From Plazaster borealis (lineage: Eukaryota; Echinodermata; Asteroidea; Forcipulatida; Labidiasteridae), in the NCBI GenBank assembly GCA_021014325.1, contig CM037457.1, forward strand, positions 7,918,721 through 7,982,720: a stretch of DNA of 64,000 bases. The letters run 5' to 3'. Under the pieces are notes generated by a model. The model was not told where the DNA came from. It saw nothing but the letters and a program-made list of their open reading frames with translations, and searched no databases. The position numbers were made by a program, and so were the translations under genes. This document shows positions 1-13,271 of this stretch, piece by piece (position 1 is the first letter of the stretch; each line of letters starts with the position of its first letter).

Positions 1-1343
1 TATTGTATAATTATGAAACGTTTTAAGTCTTGATTTTTGTTTATTTTAACAGTTTCAGCTTGACTTAACTTTCCTTGAGTCATAACTTTGCTAATTTTTA
101 ATATTGTTTTTTTTCTTCTTCAGCATACAGCACCGTCCACCAGAATGGTCTTGGATCCAGTGACATATTTTCCACTTCTGCTGCATTCCTTATTTCCTGT
201 ATGATGCACCATACAGGTAGAAATAGAACTTAAATCATTATGTTATTAGTCGAAATTAGTCATTATGTTATAGGCCTAAGTCAAAATTTACGATAGACTT
301 AGATTTGCCGTCCTCATGATTTGCCTTCGTTTTGCATTATGACTTAAAACAAATGACTTTTTCAATAGTCTAAAAATTAACAAACTGTTCTGTAGGAAAA
401 TCAGTATCTAAAAATCAGGCAAGCTTTTTATAAAATACAACTTCCAAATCGAACCTTGCTTGACTTATTTTAGCGACATCATCATCAGTGTTTTTTGTAT
501 TGAACAATCAATGTTTCCTGAACCCAGTATCCACCTCACTGGATTTGAAACCCTGTTAAAATCTTTTCTGAATTGTAACCTAATAACATCAACATGAATG
601 GCATTTAGTGTTTTTTTTTTTAATCAACAAAGAATCGATAACCATCGAAAAATAAATAAACTTTATTGAATTGAATACAAGATATTAATAGTTGTATATT
701 TACGGCAGATTTATATTTACGGCAAAAATGCGTGATTAAAGCTAAAACCTTGCATGTCTTCAAGCCAGGATTTGTAACATCAAAAATTTGAGATCCTGTT
801 CAAATGACGTCATCAATTGTCGTATAATTATGAAGTCACCTTAAAGGTGCAGTTTAACTTGATCTATCTAAAGTTTATTATTTCGAAATAAAAAAATAAA
901 AAAATTAAACAATCTATTATGATTTTAAGCTTTGCATTTTTTGTGAATGTTTTATGTATGAAAGTTCTGTATAACTGATAATGACATGATTTGACCTGGC
1001 TTCCTGTCCAACCGGAAGTAAAAGAAATATATATTAAGAGGCTCTTTTTGAATTGTCAGTAAAAGTCTTGTATACTAACTATCAGTGCAGTTTATGAATA
1101 TTTACATGAAAATTGTCACAGATGTTCAATTAATACACGTTTGAGAGCTCTTAAGTAAGAACGTTAGCCTTAATTTCCCGTGTAAACTAAATATATACAC
1201 GTAATTGATTTACACTTTGAAATTTCAAAAGCTATCAACAAACTTTTCATCGACTTAATAAAATAGTTAACACATTGACACAACACTGACCCCAATGAAA
1301 CCCGAACACCTAGTGTTTGTTCCAACAAACACTAAATCTCTAG
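1..1343 (+). mobile_element. Helitron-like element, 3' part (type X)
   Basis: The 5' part lies outside the window. The 3' terminus is visible: the stem AGTGTTTGTT (1312-1321) and its exact complement AACAAACACT (1324-1333) enclose a CC loop, then a 6-nt spacer, then CTAG (1340-1343) followed by T. This is the Helitron 3' pattern (hairpin plus CTRR, insertion before T). The body is repeated almost line for line at 2675-4014. No Rep/helicase frame is present, so it is non-autonomous. Confidence 0.65.
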
Positions 1344-4014
1344 TGGATTTTTGAGTTTGTTCGCCCACCTCAAAAATACACGCATCGTTGTCCGCAGACT
1401 TTGACATCTTTCCCAAACTCGCACGGTCATGAAACTTAGCAACAATATTACACCTGATGAATAGATGAAACAGAAATTTCGACAATATAATGACGTCACC
1501 CATTGATTTATTGGGTAATTAAATGTAATTAATTTAATCCAATTTTGAGTTTTTGGTCCAGAACTCGCAAACTTAGAAAGATAAATTCGTTGTTATTTCC
1601 TGAAAACAAAGGGTATTGAATACTTATCATTTTATACATTGGAACAAATTAAGTTTTTCATAAATTTCTAAAAGAAATTGGCCTTTTAAAATGTTCAAAT
1701 CTTAAATCCATTGCCTAACGCAGCATGGTTTACCCCGGCGCGACTGGCAACGGTGGGTAGCTAGCCAGTCAAGGCGCTTGTTACAGACCAACGTGGTGCA
1801 ACCGTAGTTGTTTACAATCGGTGCCATGTGCGCCTGGCGTGATTTTCCATTCATGTTTTGACACGCCAAAGGTCATCGTACTTACAACGTAGTGCAATCT
1901 TCAATGGCGTACTAACATTATAGATCTGAATTCTCCTCATATTCAGCGTCTAATTGTTCCCCTATTCGCCCTTCTCATGGCTTAATGATCAAATGGAATT
2001 AAATACGAAGTTTTGCTGATATGGCCACCTACTTCAGTGATTCTTATGACTTTTAATTATGTGAGAAAATGCAAGCAGAAAAAGACGAACATTGGTTATG
2101 TTTTGATCAAACACCGAGAGCAGAGACCTGACATCATCAGCTCATGAAGGGTGTTTCGGACGGCGTCTACGGCAGAGGTTATAGATGCTATATCGGTGCT
2201 ACACGGTGATAAAACGGTAAGCTTTGTGTGAAAATCATTGCTTTTCAAAATGAGTATTAATGCACAATTATGTTATAAAGTTTATCCTTAATCATCAAGT
2301 GGTGGCGTTGGTGATGTTTTTAAAACTAAGGAACGTTCAGTATGATCGTCGAAGAGGTAGAATTGGGCAATGGGGGATTGGTATGATTGTTGGCTGTGTC
2401 ACTAAAGTCAGAAAATGGTCTGACTGATCAATGTTTTTCGGCAACTTTGTATTATGACATGCATAATTATCTAAAAAAACACTTTTTAAAGTTTGTGTTA
2501 AGTAGGTTCTGTTTATAAGTTATTCACTTCAAAAACAATATGGGCACCTTCCACTAACTTGTTCTTGTGCAATTTCCTTAATTTGAATTTTGTTATATAG
2601 TTTTGACCCCCCCCCCCCTTTGAACAGGCTGGTCCTGGAAAGAGCGCAATATAAATTCAATAAATTGGTAATATTATTGTATAACTATGAAACGTTTTAA
2701 GTCTTGATTTTTGTTTATTTTAACAGTTTCAGCTTGACTTAACTTTCCTTCAGTCATAACTTTGTTCATTTTTAATATTGTTTGTTACTTCTTCAGCATA
2801 CAGCAAATCCACCAGAATGGTCTTGGATCCAGTGACATATTTTCCACTTCTGCTGCATTCCTTATTTCCTGTATGATGCACCATACAGGTAGAAATAGAA
2901 CTTAAATCATTATGTTATTAGTCGAAATTAGTCATTATGTTATAGGCCTAAGTCAAAATTCACGATAGACTTAGATTTGCCGTCCTCATGATTTGCCTTC
3001 GTTTTGCATTATGACTTAAAACAAATGACTTTTTCAATAGTCTAAAAATTAACAAACTGTTCTGTAGGAAAATCAATATCTAAAAATCAAGCAAGCTTTT
3101 TATAAAATACAAGTTCCAAATCGCACCTTGCTTGACTTATTTTAGCGACATCATCATCAGTGGTTTTTTGTATTGAACAATCAATGTTTCCTGAACCGAG
3201 TATCCACCTCACTGGATTTGAGACCCTGTTAAAAACTTTTCTGAATTGTAACCTAACAACATCAACATGAATGGCATTTAGTGTGGGGTTTTTTAATCAA
3301 CAAAGAATCGATAACCAGCGAAAAATAAATAAACTTTATTGAATTGAATACAAGATATTAATAGTTGTATATTTACGGCAGATTTATATTTACGGCAAAA
3401 ATGCGTGATTAAAGCTAAAACCTTGCATGTCTTCAAGCCGGGATTTGTAACATCCAAAATTTGAGATCCTGTTCAAATGACGTCATCAATTGTCATATAA
3501 TTATGAAGTCACCTTAAAGGTGTAGTTTAACTTGATCTATCTAAAGTTTATTATTTCGAAATAAAAAAATAAAAAAATAAAAAATCTATTATGATTTTAA
3601 GCTTTGCATTTTTTGTGAATGTTTTATGTATGAAAGTTCTGTATAATTGATAATGACATGATTTGACCTGGCTTCCTGTCCAACCGGAAGTAAAAGAAAT
3701 ATATATTAAGAGGCTCTTTTTGAATTGTCAGTAAAAGTCTTGTATACTGACTATCAGTGCAGTTTATGAATATTTACATGAAAATTGTCACAGATGTTCA
3801 ATTAATACACGCTCTAGAGCTCTTAAGTAGCCTGTTAGCCTTAATTTCCCGTGTAAACTAAATGTATACACGTAATTGATTTACACTTTGAAATTTCAAA
3901 AGCTATCAACAAACTTTTCATCGACTCAATAAAATAGTTAACACGTTGACACAACACTGACCCCAATGAAACCCGAACACCTAGTGTTTGTTCCAACAAA
4001 CACTAAATCTCTAG
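1344..4014 (+). mobile_element. Helitron-like element (type X), full-length candidate
   Basis: It ends with the same hairpin and CTAG (4011-4014) as the preceding copy. Its 3' half matches 1-1343 and its middle (about 1880-2070) matches 41450-41660, so X elements here and at 40-46 kb are one family. The 5' boundary is uncertain: the sequence just after 1343 lacks the usual pyrimidine tract. A C10 run lies near 2609-2618. No coding capacity is seen. Confidence 0.6.
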
Positions 4015-6539
4015 TTTTTTTTTTTTTTTACTTCTTCTGCTTCTCTTCGTCCCTTGTCCGGTAACTAAGACACCTTTCCCAACATCACATGAACTTGAAA
4101 CTTCACATATGATTAGATATTCATTAGGAGATGAAACCGCTTCAGTTACGTCATGGTGACGTCATCAGGTATCAAATTACAAGCCATTTAAGGGGAAAAA
4201 GTGACCATATGCCAATGCCCGTATGTCTCTGAATATTACAGCTATGGTATTCATATTTGGGCATATGATAGATCAAGACAAGGGCAACATTTAAAAAGTT
4301 AACGTCAAAATCGTATGACCTTAACTTCCGGTCGTACCGGAAGGTCAAAGTTTGCCTTGGTGTAATTCTTCAAAAAAACACTTTCCCGGCAAAAACATTA
4401 ACTTCTGTGTATCAGATCAACTTCAAATTTACACCGTGTAAGGTACTTGATAAAACCTCAATCAAGTAGTTGTGACGTCATGATTACGTCATCAAGTGTT
4501 GAAATACAGTAAATCAAAGTTTAATCATTTAAAAATTCATAACGCAAGAAGTACATATGCTATTATAACAATCTATACATCATCGGAGAGGTCTTGACAA
4601 ATGTAGCAAATACTAAACAGAGTCTTATGCCGTTTGACCTTGTCTTCCTGTTCAAACCGGAAGTTGAAAAATTCACAATTCAAACTTTAAGGAATACTTG
4701 TACTTTTTACATACACATTACTCACAATTTTTACATCATGTTGTAGATTTTTAAGCCTTCTCAAACTTTTCCACAGAGATGTTACCTTTTTGACCTTCAC
4801 TTATGGTTGTAATTGGGTATACATTGACCCGCTGTCAAACCGCGGGAATAAACTGCATTGAAAACACACACAATACGCGATCTAAACCAGTTAGACGGTG
4901 AGCGGCTCCATTGAATCAAACCGCAAGGTTCAAAGTCCTTCAAACATGCTTGTAGTCTAGTCTCTTTTCAAGGTTCGCGCAACCTGATTTTGACATTACG
5001 CTTTGTTAGTCTCTAAAACAGCCGTCCGTGCAAACCTCGCTAACAATCAAATGTCAGATTTTAAAAAAATTCATAATTCAAGAACTACACAACCGATTTT
5101 CAAACTTTTTTCAGTTATAAACTTCTTGGGCATTAAAGATTAGCCTTGGGTAACCGTGATCCCATGTTGACCTTTACTTCCGGGTCAACCGGAAGTTGGA
5201 CCATATCTCAAGAACTAAACAACCGATTTTCAAACTGTTTTCAGTGATAGACTCCTTGGGCATTGGAGATTAGCTTTGGGTAACCGTGACCCCATGTTGA
5301 CCTTTACTTCCGGGTCAACCGGAAGTAACACCATATCTCAAGAACTACTACATTGTAAACCGATTTTCAAACTTGTTTCAGTTATAGACTCCTTGGGCAT
5401 TGGAGATTAGCCTTGGGTAACCGTGACCCCATGTTGACCTTTACTTCCAGGTCAACCGGAAGTGAGACCATATCTCAAGTACTACACAACCGATTTTCAA
5501 ACTGTTTTCAGTTATAGACTCCTTGGGCATTAGAGATTAGCTTTGGGTAGCCGTGACCCCATGTTGCACTTTACTTCCGGGTCAACCGGAAGTGACACCA
5601 TATCTCAAGAACTACACAACCGATTTTCAAACTTTTTACAGTTATAGACTCCTTGGGCATTGGAGATTAGCCTTGGGTACCGTGACCCCATGTTGATCTT
5701 TACTTCCGGGTCAAACGGAAGTGACACCATATCTCAAGAACTACTCAACCGATTTTCAGACTGTTTACAGTTATAGACTCCTTGGGCATTGGCGATTAGC
5801 CTTGGGTACCGTGACCCCACGTTGACCTTTACTTCCGGGTCAAACGGAAGTGACACCATATCTCAAGAACTACTCAACCGATTTTCAAAATTGTTTTCAG
5901 GTATAGAACCCTTGGCATTGGAGATTAGCCTTGGGTAACCGTGACCCCATGCTGACCTTTACTTCCGGGTCAACCGGAAGTGACACCATATCTCAAGAAC
6001 TACACAACCGATTTTCAAACTTTGTTCAGTTATAAAATCCTTGGGTATTGAGTTTTTACAACTTCACAAGCGCTACACAGAGTGTGGCCCCATTTGAACT
6101 GGACTTCCGGTTCAAACCGAAAGATGAACTTTTACATTTAATTTAGTTTTCTTTTTTTCTTAATACTTATTCTTCTTCTTCTCCCCGTCGCTTTTCCGCT
6201 AACAAAAGCACACTTCCCAAGCACATATAAACTTGAAACTCTACAAACTTCACATATAGGTTTTCGGGATGGTGACGTCATCGATGATGTTATAACATTA
6301 AATCAATGTTTAATAATTCGAAAAATCATATCTGGAGAGCCATAATTGCTAAACACAAGATCTTTGGACCGTGTGAAGGACCCTGGAGTATTTTTAAAAT
6401 CTTACACAAAGTGTGATCCCTGTGACCTTCACTGCCGTTTTTTGTAATACTTCTTTTTCTTCATATCCCCGCGAGTTTTCGCTAATTGGACAAGTCTACC
6501 GAACACCTTCTTTTTGTTACAACAAAAAGTTAAGTCTAG
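4015..6539 (+). mobile_element. Helitron-like element (type Y) carrying 130-bp tandem units
   Basis: It starts directly after the CTAG of the previous element with a poly-T/CTTCTTC tract. It ends with the stem CTTTTTGTT (6510-6518), loop AC, AACAAAAAG (6521-6529), spacer and CTAG (6536-6539). The same composite, including a second internal pyrimidine-rich start near 6150, recurs at 46295-48633. Near the 5' end are CRE-like palindromes and a GGAA palindrome, and the middle carries tandem repeats. There is no long open frame. Confidence 0.62.
5070..6000 (+). repeat. ~130-bp tandem repeat, about 7-8 units
   Basis: GGAAGT anchors lie at about 5191, 5321, 5458, 5588, 5717, 5846 and 5976, giving spacings of 129-137 bp. 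Each unit reads in order: a 'clamp' ending ATCTCAAGAACTAC, CCGATTTTCAAAC, CCTTGGGCATTGGAGATTAG, GTGACCCCATGTTGACC, then the near-palindrome ACTTCCGGGTCAACCGGAAG. The same units occur at 47390-48035. Confidence 0.9.
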
Positions 6540-7800
6540 TACTTCTTCTTCTTCTTCTCAGTGTCCCTTGTACGCCAACAAAAGTACCCTTCTCAAGGTC
6601 ATATGAACTTGAAACTTCACACATAGTTAGATTTTCATTAGGAGATAAAACTGCTTTAGTTACGTCATGATGACATCATCCATTCTTGAATTATGAAAAT
6701 TCAAAGTTTATTATTTCAAAAAATCAAAACTCGAGAACTCCTCAACGGATTTTTACAATCTATGCGTCATCCGAATGGGCTTTGAACACTCAACCAAACC
6801 CATTTGATTTTGTCTTCCGGTTCAAAACGGAAGTTAAAAATTTCAAAATTCATTTCTCAAGAACTACGTATTTCCCCCATTGGTTGGCATAAAGATTTTA
6901 CACAGAGTACATGTACAACACGTGTAGTGTACAAGCGGTGCAGAGTCACGCTCCAGTGCTCATCCCTAGAGCGCGCTGTGTAGCTTCGTGTATAGTCTGT
7001 GTTTAAGGCGTTTTCAACATACATTTCCCTTTTGGTTAGTTAGTCTTATCTACAGTCGTCAATATTTTATAAGTTCATATTTCCTCAACCACATAAGCTA
7101 TTTTGACAATCTATCATATGAAAGGGCTTTACATACTTCACAAAAATGGATATGTTGGTGACCTTTTCTTTACCTTTTGACCTGTCTAAACCGGAAGTTC
7201 CTGTACAATGCTTTGAAAAGGCGTTATTTAATGGCTTTTAGGTTGAAATGTACACCTTTGCCTTTTGATGCTTTATACCATATTACACATCAAGAATACA
7301 TCTTAAATGGATTTTAATGTGTTGATAGTTTAAATCTTTGAAAATCTGTATCAAATCACAATAACATTACATATATGGAAAGTAGTCTCTTTTGTGCTCG
7401 ATAATTAAACACGCACTCAAAGTACAGGCTGAAAAACAGTATCTCGACGTAAAATGCTTTGCCAAGAAAAATTAAAAGGATGTACAAGAACGGGGTGCTC
7501 GGCATTCTAATTTAAATTAATGTCTTTAAAATCATTGTGATTTTAAACAAAAACATTCATTAAACTTGCCAAACTCGCCTTCTGGTTCAAACTTCAATTT
7601 CAACTCATAAAAACTATTCACAAACCCAAGTTTGCACAACCTTCCTCCGCCATCCTTTTCATTATCGAAATGGGAATATAAAAGAAATGTCTTCGAGACA
7701 TCATCACGGTCATAAGCCTATACTACTAACTTTCATATATAACTTTCATCAAAAACCCGAAAACCTAGCGTTTGTAATTTTACAAACACTACATTTCTAG
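6540..7800 (+). mobile_element. Helitron-like element, short member
   Basis: It begins with TACTTCTTCTTC directly after the previous CTAG and ends with a hairpin around 7769-7790 (GTTTGTAA/TTACAAAC core), a spacer and CTAG (7797-7800) followed by T. Internal CRE-like and CCGGAAGTT motifs match the rest of the family. No gene is seen. Confidence 0.55.
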
Positions 7801-7917
7801 TTACATTATGTTTTAGTGTATAACTCAAGTGATAGTTTGGTAATTTTGAGATGGATCAAAACTATGGACATGGCAGGACTGGTCTTTTAAATGATTTGTT
7901 ATTTTATATTGCATGTA

Positions 7918-9282
7918 CCGTAATTTTCGGATTATAAACCGTGGTTTATAACTTGATTTTGACCTTTTTTTGAACTACTGCGGTTTATGCACCGGGCGGC
8001 TTATATGTCGACATATAAATATTATAGAAAGAAAAAAAACAGCGTACATTTTTTTAAAGAAAGATCGTTTGTAAAATATTCTAAAAACAAATACAAAACA
8101 GACACGAAAAATCATACACCGCCAAACTTACTCTGAAAATTATTTTTAAAAAACATTTTATGCACCACCAACCTTGTCCGCCGTTACAAGGCCTTGCCTC
8201 GTTTTTATTCCTAGATGAATGGGTCACAAAAAGTCCCATTTATACTCCATAGTTTTTTAAGGAAATCCGTCTATTCAACAAGACCGTTTTTTTTTGTCCA
8301 TATTTATGAACACTTTGAACATCAAAATGATGTTAGTTAGTCCAGCGGCTTTTTAAAATAATTGTCATCCTCGGACTCATCATATAATCCGTAATGTCTC
8401 ACAATATAGTGGGGTCGATCACAAGGCACGATCGTGAGTACGAGTTATGAGATAGCTGCAAAAGAAATATAGTCGGGTTGCCCTTCCACACACAGAGAAA
8501 AATCACACGCTAAATGTCATTGCAAAATGGCTTACTTCTGGGTACCGGATGCCATAGTAAATGCGTGTACAGACATCGTTCTGAATAATAAATGCACGCC
8601 GGAGTTGGGTGCATGCTTTTTAAAGCAGACTTTGATACGACTCGTGTGTGCTGCCGCTGCCAACTCACACAGCTTCAAGCGGCCCATGTAAGCAATAATC
8701 GCTGGTTTTGGAGAAGAAAATTGTTTTGATTGTTTTAACGGAAATAAATACACACGTTAATTAGGAGTTTACAATGAGTTTTTTCTCTTATTTCAATGAA
8801 AATTTTAATAATTATAATATATAATTATAATAAATTTATGCCGGTCGGAGTTTGTTAACTTTTATTTGATCCCCGGTCACTTAAAGCTGGGGCCGGTCAG
8901 GACCGACCGGCGCCGACCGTGGTCGCTACAACGTTGCTGAGTTGTCACAATAATGATACCAATAAAAAAGAAATATGCCCACTTGCTGTAGACCATCCTA
9001 ATAGACATTACAAAAACGATCAATGGTGTTAACTTTAATACATTTTTACTTTATTGCAACGCAACTCCCACTTTGTGGCGACGTACAATGACTGATGTGC
9101 CGCCCTCCAGTCACTGCACATCGCCACAAAGGACCGCAAATACGCACGGCCTCTCTCCTGTGTGCGCTCGCGACTGCAGTTTATATGCCGGGCGGCTTAT
9201 ACGCCGACACCTAAATCTTATTTTTTATTTTTTGGGGCATTGCGGTTTATACACCGGGCGGCTTATAATCCGAAAATTACGG
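7918..9282. mobile_element. TIR DNA transposon, non-autonomous, TA target duplication
   Basis: A perfect 20-bp terminal inverted repeat, CCGTAATTTTCGGATTATAA, starts at 7918 and its complement ends at 9282. Both ends are flanked by TA (7916-7917 and 9283-9284). Subterminal direct motifs (GCACCGGGCGGCTTATA-like) occur near both ends. Its 1365 bp hold no transposase-length frame. A 2-bp TA duplication fits Tc1/mariner-like or related superfamilies, but the family is not recognised. Confidence 0.8.
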
Positions 9283-9284
9283 TA

Positions 9285-10321
9285 AGTATATGCCAAATCA
9301 AGTTAAAAATCATTAAAAATAGTGTAATTTTCAAAATGTAGCCTGACCATGAAGGAAATGAGTACCAAAGCTGAAATTTGGCTTATGTAGGTTTAATGTA
9401 CATGTTCAACTATTTAATGGATGGAGGGGGCATTTTCGGATTTTGTCTCACCTGAACCCCGACTTGGGTTGAGTGCCAATCCTTTATAAATAGGGTTTTT
9501 TTTTAGCTCATATTTGATTTTGGTGATAGACTATAGATTAATTATCTGAGATTCGTGATCCGTGTGACCCCTAATGTGGTCACACAGTGACCCCGAAAAT
9601 CATCTCCTCGTTGAATAAAGTGGGGGCAATTAACCTAAAAGTTAGATGAGATATGTACTATTTAAGGCCAGATCATGAATCTAGGGCCAAAAGTTAGTTG
9701 GGAACTTGCAGCCCTTTAGCTGCTACCGTTTTAAAATTATGGGCTCCTAAAGTTGTAAATAAGGCACGAAGACGTGTTTTCGCGGCGCTGAGCGGGGGCG
9801 GAGCTCAAAAAGGGGAGGTTTGGGCAAATTTCATGAGGCAATATCTCAAAAACGTTATAAACGGAGTATGAAACTAATTTTTGTTGTGTGTTCATTTTAG
9901 CCATAGTGGCACAGTTTGACAAAGTTTCAAGAAAATCTGAGAGGGTCAGTTGGGAACTTTCCTAAAATTTGGTTGATTTGACACGGAATGACCCAGTTTG
10001 TAAACATTACATGCCAGGTAAATTATATACGTGGGCTCTAAGGCTAACGCCCGATTTCGACCAGAAGTTTAGTTCAAATTGGTATAATACGTGCAAAAGT
10101 TTGTGAAGGCTCCAAATCTCTGACAGATGTAAGAAATGTGATAACATTGCAAATATTTCTTGAGATACGGTATGATTTTTTGAAATGTTCAACTTCCAGT
10201 TTGAACCGGAAGTCAAGATCAAATGGGGTTACAGCCTGTGTACACTTACATTTAATGGCAAATGATATAGGCCCTAGGCTATTACACCTGTAAATACCAT
10301 TATCAATCCGGATCCGAACCA
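9285..10321. other. Non-coding stretch with one array fragment
   Basis: I see no gene. About 10150-10245 is a minus-strand fragment of the Helitron-like array: its complement carries TTGATCTTGACTTCCGGTTC followed by the GGAA half-palindrome. The rest is unassigned AT-rich DNA. Confidence 0.6.
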
Positions 10322-10770
10322 ATATCTATCGAGCTCATTTTTGAAGGCATTGGTAGTTTTCGCTCCAATCACATACTGTACCACATGTAGGCTACTTCGG
10401 GAGTTTGTTCCAGTGATTGATGACTCTCTGCGAAAAGAAGTCTGCTCTGCACTTCAGTGACTTTTCTAATCTTGGTTTGAATACTAGCTTCAGGTTATGT
10501 CCTCTCTCCTCTTGTGTCTCTGTGACTGCTATAGTGCTACTACATGTAGTGCTAGTTGGAAGAAGTGGCTCGGTTGTGTTCTTTCAAAACCTTTTAGGAT
10601 CTTAAATGTTTTGATTATAGTCCCCTCGTTCTCTTCTCTGCACTAGGCTGTATAAGTTGAGCATATTCAGTCGGTCTTAGCACGCCGGATGTTTGCATTC
10701 AGGTATTTAAGTTTGGTGGCTCTCCTCTGAATCTTTTCCAATTTACCTGTAGCCTTTGTCAGGCAAAAAT
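10322..10770 (-). pseudogene. Non-LTR retrotransposon (CR1/L2-like) RT C-terminal remnant
   Basis: Translating the minus strand in shifting frames gives the conserved tail of LINE reverse transcriptase ORFs, in the right order. A KIQRRATKL motif is at about 10737-10709, FKILKGFER at about 10607-10579, then GHNLKLVFKPRLEKSLK, FFSQRVINHWNKLP (about 10440-10398) and TTNAFKNELDRY near 10350-10322. These match the post-palm tail of CR1/L2-type elements in general. Stops and frameshifts interrupt it, and the RT palm and endonuclease are missing, consistent with a 5'-truncated dead copy. The exact clade is not determined. Confidence 0.78.
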
Positions 10771-12849
10771 CAGCAAGCCAATTTACAATGGATTATGACT
10801 TTGGGGTTTTTGTTCTCATGAGAGGCGAGGCGATTCCACAGCTCGGCTTGATTTTCAGTACATCGCTCTACACGTCAAATTCAACCCTAACATACACACA
10901 TGGCACGGCGATTCCAACGAAACAGCAACAATGCAGACCGCGGCATTAATCACGGGGGAGACCTGGCCTATTATACACAACGCACAATCAAGCAGTCGCG
11001 TGTTTATAGACTTAACGTTTCTGCGCATGCTCGGGAAAACGGTTATTCCCATGACATTGCAATAATCATCGCTGGTGTGCACACGTTCAAACCGTATTCA
11101 GCACTGGTCCACACGCTCATGGTCTGCGGAGCTTTAGTTAAGTTCCGTGGAAATTTTAGCTTGTTTATAGCAAAAAACTACCCAACGTGTAGGCTTCATT
11201 TAACAATTACACAATTTATGATACTCTGGATGGACAGAAAGAGTATTTTACTGTATGATGTACATGTAAGTTTGGTTTCTTCTTGATTTTGTTTTGTTTA
11301 CCAAGCAAAGAGACATTTATGTGCGTGTTTATAATGCTAACCGTGAGTTTTTAGCCGCCAACGACATCGAGGGGTCAATGCATATCATTATCATAGATAA
11401 ACAGTTTTTGATTTTCGGTTGAAAAAGCCGCGCGGAGAGTGAATTTTTGACTTGAATTCTTTATTACTAAATGCAAATTTTAAGTGTAAAATGGTTATGA
11501 ACCGGTATCTACGATGTCTATTCAACCATAAAAAGGTAATAACTCAAATATTAAGAGCATCCTAGAGCCGCTCTTTAAGATTTTTTTCAAATATTTAACT
11601 TTGATTTAATGTAATTCAACACCAGGTGACGTCATCAGGACATCACTACAGTTACACCCCTATAGATGTTCTGACACCCCTATGTTCCGACACCCCTACG
11701 TTCCGACAACCCTGACTAACCCTATGTAAATCATGAGGGGGTTGTCGGAACATAGGGGTGTTGGAATAAAGAGCAGTCACCCATCACCACAGCAGTGTCT
11801 TCTACTAAAAAGAACTAACTAGGTGTGAAGTTTTAAGATTATTTTGTTAGCAGACAATCAACGGGGAGAAGATGAAAAATATTATACAATCAAATGTTGT
11901 TGGCTGCAGCTACAACATTAAAAAAGGCCTTATTTCAGCAATTCGGCTGTAGCCACTGCTTTTTTTAAAAGCCATTAATTCAGACACAGCCCTACAATAG
12001 GGGACCTATTTTTGATAAGACTTGATCCTAATAATTTTTAGTGCCGATGCCTTAGAAGAAGAGTAGAATAGCCCTTGTTTTTACTGAAATGTAGCCTTCG
12101 ATGTTCACAAAATGTTTGTCTGAACCTCTTCTTGGTGTTTGTATCGCGGATGAATTTGAACCACCAGTTCGTGTTTCTTCAAGTCGTCAGCATGATGGAG
12201 GGGTTGTCTAAAGTTGTAGTCTTGCTTGAAAGCAATAAAATTGCTATTGAGTTTAATAAATGTTGTTTTACTACCCACGGACATGATGGAGAGAATCCTG
12301 GAATAAATTTCACTTGTTGAGCTTCAACTCTCCTGCACTGTGCTGCACAGATTATGTCTTTATTAAAACAAGTTGGGACTTTTAATTAAGTTTGAAACTT
12401 TTTGAAACCACTGCCGAGCCATTGCCGCGCTGTTGCCGAATTCAAATGATTTGATTTGATTTGCAAAAATTGATCAACCTTGGAATAGAAATTTAGAATG
12501 GCCATTGTTGAATTGAACATGAATAGAATAATTTTAAATCAGTGTTAAAAAAAATCACAAATTCTGATGATTTTTACCCAAACGTTTTTGGGTTAAAAGT
12601 CTTTATAATGCAAATCATATGGCAATAACAGTGTGAGGAGCTGGTCTTCACTGCGTGGTAATGACCTTGATTTGATTACTGGCTGGCGCTGGCCGCTAGC
12701 CCTGTTGTGAATCCTACCTTAAATGGAATGGAGTTTTACAAAATACAGTACACTCCAGCGGCCAACCACCGGGTGTTTCTGCTATAATGCAGCTGAATAT
12801 ACCGGAAAACACCAACCATTCTGTGATTCTGTGAAGACCATCCTCACAG
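10771..12849. other. Unassigned DNA, no supported gene
   Basis: A 128-codon plus-strand frame at 10900-11286 has no recognisable domain, and a 75-codon frame overlaps it on the other strand. A GTAAGT follows near its end, but nothing else supports an exon. Apart from the hairpin at 11690-11760 I see only AT-rich sequence. Confidence 0.5.
11690..11760. repeat. Long stem-loop, ~22-bp arms
   Basis: CACCCCTACGTTCCGACAAC (from 11690) pairs with GTTGTCGGAACATAGGGGTG (ending 11760) across a loop of about 26 nt. A third partial copy, ACACCCCTATGTTCCGACA, lies just upstream at about 11675-11692. It may be a small foldback repeat. Confidence 0.75.
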
Positions 12850-12979
12850 CCTACAGTCGCCGGTTTTCGGGGTACCGGTACCATAGCTTTTTCTTTGAAT
12901 TTGAAAAAATAAAATGATGCCACAGTTGATGCCCTAATTGGCTTCCTTTGCTTAAATAAGAAGTATGCAAACATAGGCC
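12850..12979 (+). repeat. Outer part of left arm of ~1-kb inverted repeat
   Basis: This stretch matches the reverse complement of about 20535-20665, including CGGTTTTCGGG, ATAGCTTTTTCTTTGAATT and AAGAAGTATGCAAACAT. The Mag-like retrotransposon interrupts the arm right after it. The arm resumes at 17960. Confidence 0.8.
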
Positions 12980-13134
12980 TGTAGTATTGTTACATTAGGC
13001 ACTCCATACATATACTCTTGTGTGCATCGCGCATGCGCGCGGACCTGGATTGTTGACAACATGTTAGTGAACCACACATGCATCGTGTGTACGAGTCAGT
13101 TCTTTCTCTATTATAAAAGCACCTCAATATTACA
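12980..13134 (+). repeat. 5' LTR, 155 bp
   Basis: It starts TGTAGTATTG and ends CAATATTACA. A TATA-like TATAAAAG lies at 13112-13119 near the 3' end. It is identical to 17800-17954 except at its twelfth base (T here, C in the 3' copy). Confidence 0.95.
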
Positions 13135-13137
13135 TTT

Positions 13138-13150
13138 TGGCGACGAAGCG
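13138..13150 (+). other. Primer binding site, probably tRNA-Ser
   Basis: TGGCGACGA starts 3 bases after the LTR. It is complementary to the CCA-extended 3' end expected of an animal tRNA-Ser(GCT) over about 9 bases, then partly beyond. Serine tRNA primers are reported for the Mag lineage. The tRNA identity is inference. Confidence 0.6.
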
Positions 13151-13271
13151 GGATTTTTATACCCCACAACATCATCATTATCGTCTACTGCATCATAATT
13201 CCCGGTGTACGGTGAATTACAACATTGTGTTTTCCTAGTTTTGGATCACTTTTCGTCACCCCTCGTTTGAC

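Noticed and set aside
10900..11286. 128-codon frame as a gene
   Set aside because: No domain, an overlapping frame on the opposite strand, and no supporting splice or promoter pattern beyond one GTAAGT.
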